A stretch of DNA of 58,336 bases, taken from the NCBI GenBank assembly GCA_945906965.1, contig CAMDRP010000009.1:1-58336 (forward strand), written 5' to 3'. Shown here in pieces: positions 27,990-35,591 of the stretch. A program made the position numbers and the translations under genes. Source of the DNA: Opitutus sp. GAS368 (lineage in GTDB: Bacteria; Verrucomicrobiota; Verrucomicrobiia; Opitutales; Opitutaceae). The notes below the pieces were generated by a model, which was not told where the DNA came from, did no database searches, and saw nothing but the letters and a program-made list of their open reading frames with translations. Numbering within the stretch: position 1 is the first letter of the stretch; each line of letters begins with the position of its first letter.

Positions 27990-29572
27990 GCGCGGCGAAG
28001 CGCGTGCGTGCGCTCGTGATCGTGCTTGGGGATCAGTTGAATGCGGACGCGGCCGTCTTTGACGGTTTCGACGCAAAACGCGACGTGGTGTGGATGGCCG
28101 AGGTCGCGCACGAATCTGAACACGTGTGGACGAGTAAGCAGCGGATCGCGGTATTTTTGGCGGCGATGCGGCATTTTCGGGAGGCGCAGCGCGCGCTCGG
28201 TCGCACCGTGCATTACACCGAGTTGGAGGATGTTGAAAACACTCAGACGCTCGGGGGGGAATTGGTGCGAGCGGTGGCGGAACTGAAGCCTGAGCGCTTA
28301 CTAATGATTCAAGCGGGCGAGTGGCGCCTGCAGGAAGCCGTGGAGGCGGTGGCTCAGGCTGAAGGCGTGGAACTGGAAGTGCGGGAGGATCGGCATTTTT
28401 TTTGTACGCGCGCTGATTTCGCCGCGCACGCGGAAGGCCGTAAGATGTTGCGGATGGAGTTTTTTTACCGGGAGGTGCGGAGAAAAAACAAGGTATTGCT
28501 CGACGCCACCGGTGAGCCAGAGGGCGGACAATGGAATTACGACCACGATAATCGCGGGAGTTTTTCCAAAGCCGGTCCGCGGGCAGAGAAATTACGCGCG
28601 CCACTGTTGATCCCGCCCGATGCGCTCACGCTTGAAGTGCTGGCGATGGTCGATCGACGTTTTGCGCAGCATCCGGGCGAGTTGAAAGAATTTGCGTGGC
28701 CGGTGACGCCCGAAGCCGCGCGGGCGACGCTTGCGGATTTTATTGCGCATCGGCTAGGTGATTTCGGGAAATTCCAAGACGCAATGTGGACGGATGAACC
28801 ATGGCTCTTTCACTCGCGGATCTCGGCGGCGATGAATCTGAAATTGCTTAATCCGCGCGAGGCGGTGGCGGCAGCGGAGCGAGCTTATCGTGAAGGGCGC
28901 GTGGAGCTCGCGAGCGCCGAGGGTTTTATCCGGCAGATTCTCGGGTGGCGCGAATACGTACGGGGAATTTATTGGCATTTCATGCCGCGTTACGTGGATT
29001 TGAATGCGTTGGGTGCGCGAGAGAAGTTGCCCGCGTTTTACTGGACGGGCGCTTGTGAGATGAACTGTCTGCGCCAGAGCATCGCGCAGACGCTGCAACA
29101 CGGTTACGCTCACCATATCCAGCGTTTGATGGTGACGGGACTTTATACCCTGCTGCTCGGGGTCGAGCCTAAGCGGGTGCATGAATGGTATCTAGCCGTT
29201 TTCGTCGATGCGGTGGAGTGGGTGGAGTTGCCTAACACGCTCGGGATGTCGCAGTACGGCGACGGCGGGATCATGGCTTCGAAGCCGTACGCGGCCACGG
29301 GTAAATATATTGATCGGATGAGCAATTATTGCGCGGGGTGTCGGTTTGATCCGGCGAAGTCGACCGGTGACGAGGCGTGTCCTTTTACGACGCTTTATTG
29401 GGATTTCCTGCTGCGCCACGAGACGTTGCTGGCAAAAAATCAGCGCATGGCGTTGCAGCTGAAAAATGTGGCGCGATTGAAACCGTCGGATCGGTTGGCT
29501 ATTCAAGCGCGCGCGGATGAGATTCGGGCGAACGGAGGATCGCCCTTGGCGGTTGGACTCTTGGGGATTTAA
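27986..29572 (+). CDS. FeS-BCP (6-4) photolyase / cryptochrome-like protein
   Basis: The 528-aa protein belongs to the iron-sulfur bacterial photolyase group. Cys361, Cys449, Cys452 and Cys465 have spacings of 88, 3 and 13, identical to the 4Fe-4S ligands of Agrobacterium PhrB (350, 438, 441, 454). The His pair in YAHHIQRLM and the ending NYCAGC...CPFTTLYWDF are also conserved. The group repairs (6-4) photoproducts using FAD with a lumazine-type antenna. It is coupled to phrB upstream, so both UV lesion classes are covered by one operon. Confidence 0.93.
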   Translation: MSAAKRVRALVIVLGDQLNADAAVFDGFDAKRDVVWMAEVAHESEHVWTSKQRIAVFLAAMRHFREAQRALGRTVHYTELEDVENTQTLGGELVRAVAELKPERLLMIQAGEWRLQEAVEAVAQAEGVELEVREDRHFFCTRADFAAHAEGRKMLRMEFFYREVRRKNKVLLDATGEPEGGQWNYDHDNRGSFSKAGPRAEKLRAPLLIPPDALTLEVLAMVDRRFAQHPGELKEFAWPVTPEAARATLADFIAHRLGDFGKFQDAMWTDEPWLFHSRISAAMNLKLLNPREAVAAAERAYREGRVELASAEGFIRQILGWREYVRGIYWHFMPRYVDLNALGAREKLPAFYWTGACEMNCLRQSIAQTLQHGYAHHIQRLMVTGLYTLLLGVEPKRVHEWYLAVFVDAVEWVELPNTLGMSQYGDGGIMASKPYAATGKYIDRMSNYCAGCRFDPAKSTGDEACPFTTLYWDFLLRHETLLAKNQRMALQLKNVARLKPSDRLAIQARADEIRANGGSPLAVGLLGI

Positions 29573-29587
29573 GTTTAACCTTTCACC

Positions 29588-29746
29588 ATGCCGAAAATGC
29601 GCAAAAAATCAGACCTGCCGTCTAAACCCTGCGTGGTCTGCGGTCGGCCTTTTGCGTGGCGTAAGAAGTGGGAGAAGGTTTGGGCTGAGGTGAGGTTTTG
29701 CTCCGATGCTTGTCGGATGCGGAAAGGACGGGTGCCCCATGGCTGA
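29588..29746 (+). CDS. DUF2256 small zinc-ribbon protein
   Basis: This 52-aa basic protein reads [20 protein letters not shown] and later [19 protein letters not shown]. Four cysteines in two CxxC/CxxxC pairs (Cys15, Cys18, Cys38, Cys42) suit a zinc site. DUF2256 genes are commonly found next to photolyase/cryptochrome genes, as here, 15 nt after the FeS photolyase. The biochemical role is unknown. Its stop overlaps the start of the epimerase gene by 8 nt. Confidence 0.88.
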   Translation: MPKMRKKSDLPSKPCVVCGRPFAWRKKWEKVWAEVRFCSDACRMRKGRVPHG

Positions 29747-31112
29747 TGCGATTTTTAGGCGCGTGGTGCGAATCGAGCGACCCGCGGCGGAGGTGTTTGC
29801 TTGGCACGAACGTTCGGGGGCATTTGGGCGGTTGTGTCCGCCTTGGGAGCGCGTGGAGGTGACGCGTCACGTGGGGGGCATTAAGGATGGCGCGCGTGTT
29901 TCGCTCCGCACGAAGGTAGGGCCGATTTGGGCGAAGTGGGAAATCTTGCACCGAGATTACATCGAGGGGCGACAATTTCGGGATGTGTTGCTCAGCGGCC
30001 CGTTTGCGCGCTGGGAACACTTGCATCGGATCGAACCGGTGGGGCCGAGTGCGTGCGAGTTGACGGACGAGATTCAGTATCGGCTCCCTCTGGGGATGCT
30101 TGGCCGGCTCGGCGGCGCTGGGTTTACGCGGCGGCAGCTGGAGCGGATGTTCACTTATCGACATGCCGTCACTAAGGCCGATCTGGAGCTCGGTTATTTG
30201 AGCCCGCGGAAGTGTATTTTGGTTTCAGGGGCTTCGGGTTTGGTTGGGCGCACGCTGGAGGCCTTTTTGCTCACGCAAGGTCACACGGTCCGGCGCTTGG
30301 TGCGCCGGCAGCCTCAGGCGGCCAATGAGTTTTCTTGGGATCCGACGCGCGAAAAAATCGATCGAGCTGCGCTTACAGGAGCGGACGCGGTGGTGCATCT
30401 CGGCGGCTCAAATGTAGCGGGTGGACGTTGGACGGCGACGCGCAAAGCAGAGATTTTGTCGAGTCGCGTAGATGGCGCGCGGACCTTGGCGGCGGGCATC
30501 GCGGCGCTGAATGCCAGCGAGCGCCCCGAAGTTTTTGTGAGCGCGGCTGCGGTTGGTTTTTATGGTGAACGCGGGGAGCAGCGACTCGATGAGCAGGCGG
30601 CGCTCGGTGCAGGATTTTTAGCGGATGTGTGTGCGGCGTGGGAAGGCGAGCTCGCTGCGATCGAGCAGATGGGCGTGCGTACCGTGGCCTTGCGAACGGG
30701 TGTGGTGCTATCGCCCGCAGGGGGAGCGCTCGCGAAAATGTTACCCGCTTTTCTTATGGGGGTAGGTGGGCGCTTGGGCCTTGGGCGCCAGTGGATGAGC
30801 TGGATCACGCCGGACGATTTGTGTGCAATGTACGAGCGTGCAGTCACCGATTCGACTTGGCGTGGCGCTTACAATGCCGTGGCGCCGGAGCCGGTGACGA
30901 ACGCCGAGTTCACGTTGGTCTTGGCGAGAGTGTTGCGGCGGCCGGCGATTTTCCCCGTGCCAACCGTGGTGTTGCGGGCGGTGTTTGGCGAAATGGCGGA
31001 TGAGACGCTCTTAGCAAGTACACGGGCGGTGCCGGCGCGATTGCAGGCGGCTAGGTTTAGCTGGCGGCAACCTGAGTTGGAGCGTGCCTTGCGTCATGTG
31101 CTCGGGCGCTAA
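29739..31112 (+). CDS. TIGR01777-family NAD-dependent epimerase fused to an SRPBCC domain
   Basis: The 457-aa protein has an N-terminal START/SRPBCC ligand-binding domain (about residues 1-155: [39 protein letters not shown]). A Rossmann domain follows, with [19 protein letters not shown] binding NAD(P) and the catalytic region SAAAVGFYG, and a C-terminal DUF1731-like tail. It resembles the YfcH/SulA-type epimerase group; the substrate is unknown. It overlaps the DUF2256 gene by 8 nt and belongs to the photolyase operon. Confidence 0.9.
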   Translation: MADAIFRRVVRIERPAAEVFAWHERSGAFGRLCPPWERVEVTRHVGGIKDGARVSLRTKVGPIWAKWEILHRDYIEGRQFRDVLLSGPFARWEHLHRIEPVGPSACELTDEIQYRLPLGMLGRLGGAGFTRRQLERMFTYRHAVTKADLELGYLSPRKCILVSGASGLVGRTLEAFLLTQGHTVRRLVRRQPQAANEFSWDPTREKIDRAALTGADAVVHLGGSNVAGGRWTATRKAEILSSRVDGARTLAAGIAALNASERPEVFVSAAAVGFYGERGEQRLDEQAALGAGFLADVCAAWEGELAAIEQMGVRTVALRTGVVLSPAGGALAKMLPAFLMGVGGRLGLGRQWMSWITPDDLCAMYERAVTDSTWRGAYNAVAPEPVTNAEFTLVLARVLRRPAIFPVPTVVLRAVFGEMADETLLASTRAVPARLQAARFSWRQPELERALRHVLGR

Positions 31113-31127
31113 AGAAAATTTTTGATC

Positions 31128-32066
31128 ATGAACGACACAATCGCGGTGGTGGGCGGGGGAATTTCTGGGCTGCTTTTGGCGCGGACTTTGCGCGAGCGCG
31201 GGACCAAGGTAGTAGTCTTAGAAAAAAGCCGCGGTCTCGGTGGTCGCTTGGCGACGAAGCGCGTAGGTGAGGCGGTGTTTGACCAGGGCGCGCAATATTT
31301 TACGGCGAAGACTGATCGTTTTGCGGCTTTGGTCGAAGCGTGGCGAGGCTTTGGGGTCGCGGGCGCTTGGCCAGGGGCCTCGGCGCACCGTTGGATCGGC
31401 AAGCCGAGTATGAATGCGCTCGGGAAATTTTTAGCCGAAGGGCTCGAAGTGAAACGCGAAGCCAAGGTTTTGGGCGTGCGGCGCGTGGATAATATGTGGG
31501 AGGTTGAGATAGAAAATCAGGCGACCTTACGCGTGGTCCAACTCGCTTTGACCGCGCCCGTGCCACAGTCGCTCTCGTTGTTGAAGGCGGGCAACGTCGA
31601 ACTTCCGGCGGGCGTGGCAAGTAGCTTGGCGGCCCTGCGCTATCATCCGTGTCTGGCGTTGTTGGTGACCTTGAGTGGTGCGAGCTTGGTTCCGGCTGAG
31701 GGTCTGGCGCTGATGGGTGGGCCGGTGCGCTGGATCGCGGATAACGTGAAAAAAGGCATTTCTCCGACTGGAGCAGCGGCGGTCACGGTGCATCTGAGTC
31801 CGGCTTTTGCGGCGGAGCATTACGCCAAGACGGAGCTGGAACTTTTCTCGATGATTGAGCCGGTGATCGCGGCCTGGTTGGGCGCGCCGGTGGTGAACGT
31901 GGCGTTGCACCGCTGGAAATTTAGCGAGCCGATCACGGTGTTTCCGGAGCCGTGTGTGTGGCTTGAAGAGTTGGGTTTAGGTTTTGCCGGCGATGCGTTT
32001 GGCGGGGCTCGCGTTGAAGGCGCGGCGCTTTCAGGTTGGGCTCTCGCGGATAAAATGAGGGCTTAA
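31128..32066 (+). CDS. FAD-dependent NAD(P)-binding amine oxidase, renalase-like
   Basis: The 312-aa flavoprotein starts IAVVGGGISGLLLARTL with the dinucleotide fold, then EKSRGLGGRLATKR and FDQGAQYFTAKTDRF, the characteristic renalase-like motifs, and ends with LGFAGDAFGGARVEGAALSG. Bacterial relatives oxidise dihydropyridine isomers of NAD(P)H or act on unknown amines. ATG 31128 is favoured over the TTG two codons upstream. It lies 15 nt after the epimerase. Confidence 0.87.
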   Translation: MNDTIAVVGGGISGLLLARTLRERGTKVVVLEKSRGLGGRLATKRVGEAVFDQGAQYFTAKTDRFAALVEAWRGFGVAGAWPGASAHRWIGKPSMNALGKFLAEGLEVKREAKVLGVRRVDNMWEVEIENQATLRVVQLALTAPVPQSLSLLKAGNVELPAGVASSLAALRYHPCLALLVTLSGASLVPAEGLALMGGPVRWIADNVKKGISPTGAAAVTVHLSPAFAAEHYAKTELELFSMIEPVIAAWLGAPVVNVALHRWKFSEPITVFPEPCVWLEELGLGFAGDAFGGARVEGAALSGWALADKMRA

Positions 32067-32075
32067 TTTGGGCGC

Positions 32076-33305
32076 ATGAATGAAATCGTTATTATCGGTG
32101 CGGGACTTGCGGGCCTGACCTGTGCGCGGCGTTTGCAAGCAGGGGGAGTGAGTTGCGTCGTGCTTGAGGCCGGAGATGCGGTCGGCGGTCGCGTACGCAC
32201 GGACATCGTCGAGGGATTTCGGTTGGATCGAGGGTTTCAGGTTTTTCTCACGGCGTATCCAACGGCGCGGGCTTGGCTCGATTATGGGCAATTGCAGTTA
32301 CGGCCTTTTGCGGCGGGTTCGCGAGTGCGTTGCGATGGGGTGATGCACGAAGTGAGTGATCCGTGGCGCGAGCCGAGAGCGTGGTGGGCGACGTTGCGCG
32401 CGCCGGTTGGCTCCCTGGCGGATAAAGTGCGAATTGCGACCCTGCGGCGGGCGGCGCGGCGCGGCACCTTGGCTGAGTTGTGGGCGCGACCGGAGACGAC
32501 GGCGTTGGCCGCGCTGCGGGCGCATGGGTTTAGCGAACGGATGATTGAGCGATTTCTCCGGCCGTGGTTCGGCGGAATTTTCTTGGATCAGGAACTGGAG
32601 ACATCGAGTCGGATGTTGGAATTTGTTTTTCGGATGTTTGCGGAGGGTCACGCGGCCTTGCCGGCAGCGGGCATGCAGGCGATCCCGGAGCAACTTGCGG
32701 CTGGATTATCAGCCGGTACGGTGAGGCTCGGGGCGCGGGTGAAGCGAGTGGAGACGGGTGCGATTTTTTTAGAAAGTGGTGAGCACTTCACGGCACGTCA
32801 GATCGTCGTCGCGACGGAAAACGCGGGGGCTGAGGCGTTGTTGCCCGAGGTCGCGGCGCCGCGTTGGCGGGCGACGACGACGATTTATTTTGCGGCGGGG
32901 CAAAGCCCGTTGAGCGCGCCGATGTTGGTGTTGAACGGCGAGGGGCGCGGTTACGTGAACAACCTCGTGGTCTTGAGTGAGGTGGCGCCGCGTTATGCGC
33001 CGGCGGGGCAGGCGTTGGTAGCGGTGTCGGTGTTGGGCGACCCTGCGCTGGTAGAGCGGGCGTTGGTAGAACGCGTACGCGAGGAACTTAGGGCGTGGTT
33101 TGGCGCTAAAGTGGCGGATTGGCGTTGGTTGCGGAGCTATCGCTTGCCGCGGGCGTTGCCGGCGCGGATGCCATTGGCACCCTTGGCACCCGTCGAGGTG
33201 CGGCCGGGGGTTTGGATTGCGGGCGATGGTCGGATCTCGGCATCGATTGAGGGTGCAATGAAGAGTGGTGAGGCGGTGGCCGAGGAGATTTTACGCGTAA
33301 GGTGA
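32076..33305 (+). CDS. FAD-dependent oxidoreductase (protoporphyrinogen oxidase / carotenoid desaturase-like amine oxidase)
   Basis: The 409-aa protein starts IVIIGAGLAGLTCARRLQAG with GGRVRTDIVEGFRLDRGFQ, the NAD(P)-binding_8/amine oxidase pattern, and ends VWIAGDGRISASIEGAMKSG with the second FAD motif. Related proteins oxidise porphyrinogens, desaturate carotenoids or oxidise amines; nothing distinguishes these here. It is the last gene of the photolyase/flavoprotein run, 9 nt after the renalase-like gene. Confidence 0.87.
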   Translation: MNEIVIIGAGLAGLTCARRLQAGGVSCVVLEAGDAVGGRVRTDIVEGFRLDRGFQVFLTAYPTARAWLDYGQLQLRPFAAGSRVRCDGVMHEVSDPWREPRAWWATLRAPVGSLADKVRIATLRRAARRGTLAELWARPETTALAALRAHGFSERMIERFLRPWFGGIFLDQELETSSRMLEFVFRMFAEGHAALPAAGMQAIPEQLAAGLSAGTVRLGARVKRVETGAIFLESGEHFTARQIVVATENAGAEALLPEVAAPRWRATTTIYFAAGQSPLSAPMLVLNGEGRGYVNNLVVLSEVAPRYAPAGQALVAVSVLGDPALVERALVERVREELRAWFGAKVADWRWLRSYRLPRALPARMPLAPLAPVEVRPGVWIAGDGRISASIEGAMKSGEAVAEEILRVR

Positions 33306-33378
33306 GCGCATCAGTTGAGTAGGGCTTTTTGGAAAAGAGTCTTTCCATCTGCCGGTTCTCGCGCTTTGTTGAAAGTGT

Positions 33379-33795
33379 ATGGATAAAACCTTCGTCATCT
33401 GTAAGCCCGACTGCATGGATCAAAAGCATGTCGGAACTGTAGTGGAGCGTTTCGAGCGCGCTGGCTTCGAGATCATCGGGTGCAAAATGACCCGCTTGGA
33501 TCCGACGGTGTTGCGCGAGCACTACGCTCATGTGGCTTCCAAGCCTTTTTACCCGGAGATCGAGACGTTCATGAGCTCGCGTCCCGTGATCATGCTCGCG
33601 CTCAAAGGGCCTGGCATCGTCGCTAAGGTGCGCGATCTGCTCGGTCCGACCGATTCTCGCAAAGCGGCCAAGGGCACCATCCGCGGTGACTTCGGCACCG
33701 AGATGATGAAGAACGTCTGCCACGCTTCTGACACGGATGAAAACGCCGCGATCGAGTTGGCCCGCTTTTTCAAAGCTTCCGAGCTTTTCGCTTAA
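33379..33795 (+). CDS. ndk: nucleoside diphosphate kinase
   Basis: The 138-aa enzyme exchanges gamma-phosphate between NTPs and NDPs. The phosphorylated His115 sits in NVCHASDT (normally NV-I/V-HGSDS), and TFVICKPDCM and RGDFG flank the active site. Gly to Ala in the HGSD motif is a small departure. A terminator follows directly. Confidence 0.95.
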   Translation: MDKTFVICKPDCMDQKHVGTVVERFERAGFEIIGCKMTRLDPTVLREHYAHVASKPFYPEIETFMSSRPVIMLALKGPGIVAKVRDLLGPTDSRKAAKGTIRGDFGTEMMKNVCHASDTDENAAIELARFFKASELFA

Positions 33796-33823
33796 AGCGA
33801 TTTGAGCCCGAGTTCGAATTAAC

Positions 33824-33857
33824 AAAAACCCCGGCCATTTTTTGGCCGGGGTTTTTT
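33824..33857 (+). terminator. rho-independent terminator after ndk
   Basis: An 11-bp stem (AACCCCGGCCA with TGGCCGGGGTT, 33827-33853) is followed by T residues. A-runs on the other side let it also serve the convergent rimO gene on the minus strand, which ends at 33903. Confidence 0.92.
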
Positions 33858-33902
33858 GTGAAGATCTTAAACGAGTAGTAAAGGGACTCGTCGTCGCAAT
33901 TT

Positions 33903-35318
33903 TTATTGGGCCTGTTTAGCGACCTTGAATTCCGCCGGGCGTTGGCCGTGGGGCAGGGCGAGTAGATCGTAGTCTTGGAAGCCCGAGATTTTTACGGTGG
34001 CGAATTCGCCGACAGGAAGGTCCTTGGTCACGTAGACGCGGCCGTCGATATCGGGCGCATCAGCGTCGCCGCGGGCGATGCCTGGCTCTTCGACGAGCAC
34101 GCGCAAGGTCTGGCCGACGTGGCTTTGGCTGACGCCGGCGGCGATTTCTTGCTGGAGCTTCATCAGGCGGTGCCAGCGGGCTTCCTTGGTTTTGGCTGGA
34201 ATCTGGTTTTCCATCTTCGCGCCGCGGGTGCCTTCTTCTTGGGAGTAACGAAACACGCCAAGGCGTTCGAATTTCGTTTCACGGATAAAGGTTTCGAGTT
34301 CGGCGACGTCGGCTTCGGACTCGCCGGGGAAGCCGACGATAAACGTGGTGCGTACCGCGATGCCGGGAATACCAGCGCGGATACGTTTGATGAGATCACG
34401 GATGTAGTCGCCGCTGGTCTCGCGCTGCATGGCGCCGAGCATGGTGTCGCTGATGTGCTGGAGCGGGATATCGATGTAGCGGGCCACTTTGGGGCACTCT
34501 GCGATGGTGCGGATGAGTTCGTCGCTCCAATGCGCGGGGTGTGTGTAAAGCAGGCGAATCCAGAAATCACCTTCGATGGCGTTCAGTTCGCGCAGGAGCG
34601 TGGTGAGCGCGGTGCCGCGCGTCGAATCGACGGGTGTGCGCGGATTGGGGCGCTGTTCCCAAGTGTCCATGCCGAAGAAGGTGGTGTCTTGGGAAATGAG
34701 GTTGAGCTCTTTGACCCCTTCTTTGACGAGCTGGCGGGCCTCGGCGACGACGCTTTCGACGGTGCGGCTGCGGTGGCGGCCGCGGATCTGGGGGATGATG
34801 CAGAACGTGCACGGATGGTTGCAGCCCTCGGCGATTTTCACGTACGCGGTGTGCTTCGGCGTGAGGCGGAAGCGCGGGGTGTTGAAATCGGGAATGTAGG
34901 TCGAGCGCGCGGTGACAAAGTTTTCCGGGACTTGGCCGGCGGCGCGGTCTTTGGCGTAAAGACCTTCGATAATCGGAGCGACTTTGGTCACTTGGTCGAG
35001 GCCGATGAACGCATCGACCTCATCGTTGAGCGATGAGGAAAGGTCTTTGGAGAAACGCTGCGACATGCAGCCGGCGACGATGAGTTTTTGCTCTTTGCGG
35101 CGTTTTTTCATGCCGCGGTTCTGATGCACCTCAAGGATGTGGCCGATGGATTCTTCCTTGGAGGAGTCGATGAAGGAGCAGGTGTTGACGATGACCACAT
35201 CCGCTAGCTCGGCTTCAGGGATGACGCTCATTCCGGCCTGATGGAGGTGGCCGATCATGATTTCGCTATCGACGAGATTTTTTGCGCAACCGAGGGAGAT
35301 GAGGCTGACCTTGATCAT
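33903..35318 (-). CDS. rimO: ribosomal protein uS12 methylthiotransferase RimO
   Basis: The 471-aa radical-SAM enzyme adds a methylthio group to an aspartate of uS12. The N-terminal cluster cysteines are in SLGCAKNLVDSE, NTCSFID and VAGCMSQR. The radical-SAM site is CNHPCTFC (CxxxCxxC), and a C-terminal TRAM domain follows (GQTLRVLVEE). HTAYVKIAEGCNHPC and HPAHW favour RimO over MiaB. Confidence 0.95.
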   Translation of the reverse strand: MIKVSLISLGCAKNLVDSEIMIGHLHQAGMSVIPEAELADVVIVNTCSFIDSSKEESIGHILEVHQNRGMKKRRKEQKLIVAGCMSQRFSKDLSSSLNDEVDAFIGLDQVTKVAPIIEGLYAKDRAAGQVPENFVTARSTYIPDFNTPRFRLTPKHTAYVKIAEGCNHPCTFCIIPQIRGRHRSRTVESVVAEARQLVKEGVKELNLISQDTTFFGMDTWEQRPNPRTPVDSTRGTALTTLLRELNAIEGDFWIRLLYTHPAHWSDELIRTIAECPKVARYIDIPLQHISDTMLGAMQRETSGDYIRDLIKRIRAGIPGIAVRTTFIVGFPGESEADVAELETFIRETKFERLGVFRYSQEEGTRGAKMENQIPAKTKEARWHRLMKLQQEIAAGVSQSHVGQTLRVLVEEPGIARGDADAPDIDGRVYVTKDLPVGEFATVKISGFQDYDLLALPHGQRPAEFKVAKQAQ

Positions 35319-35354
35319 GACTTAAGAGTAAGGGCTGACGTCTGGGCCGGGTGA

Positions 35355-35384
35355 ATAAAAAACCGCGGCCTGGGCCGCGGTTTA
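35355..35384 (-). terminator. terminator of the 31-aa basic protein gene
   Basis: A perfect 10-bp GC stem (AACCGCGGCC 35361-35370 with GGCCGCGGTT 35373-35382) has a two-base spacer. On the minus strand it is followed by a T-run (the A-run at about 35357-35362 on plus). It lies 27 nt past the small gene's stop. Confidence 0.85.
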
Positions 35385-35408
35385 AATGAAAAAGCCTGGG
35401 GAAGTGCG

Positions 35409-35504
35409 TTACTTCTTAGCCGGGGTCTTGGTGCGGGCCTTCTTGCGTTTGAGATAGGCGGAGCGGCGTTTGCGTTTGATGTACTTGTTGAGTTGTTGGC
35501 CCAT
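35409..35504 (-). CDS. 31-aa very basic protein, possible ribosome- or RNA-associated
   Basis: A short ORF encodes a protein starting MGQQLNKYIKRKRRSAYLKR and ending KKARTKTPAKK, with about half of its residues Lys or Arg. It has its own strong terminator and clear flanking gaps, so it looks like a real independent gene. The composition resembles tiny ribosomal proteins, although no established family (such as bTHX) matches. I have a vague recollection of similar short proteins in related phyla but cannot confirm it. It lies upstream of rimO on the same strand. Confidence 0.7.
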   Translation of the reverse strand: MGQQLNKYIKRKRRSAYLKRKKARTKTPAKK

Positions 35505-35591
35505 GATTGGTGTGCGTTGAAAAGTTAAGATGTTTCACGGCGTTGAGGGTGAGTCAAGCACCGCGGTGGGCGGGGTAAACCGCAGGTGAGT

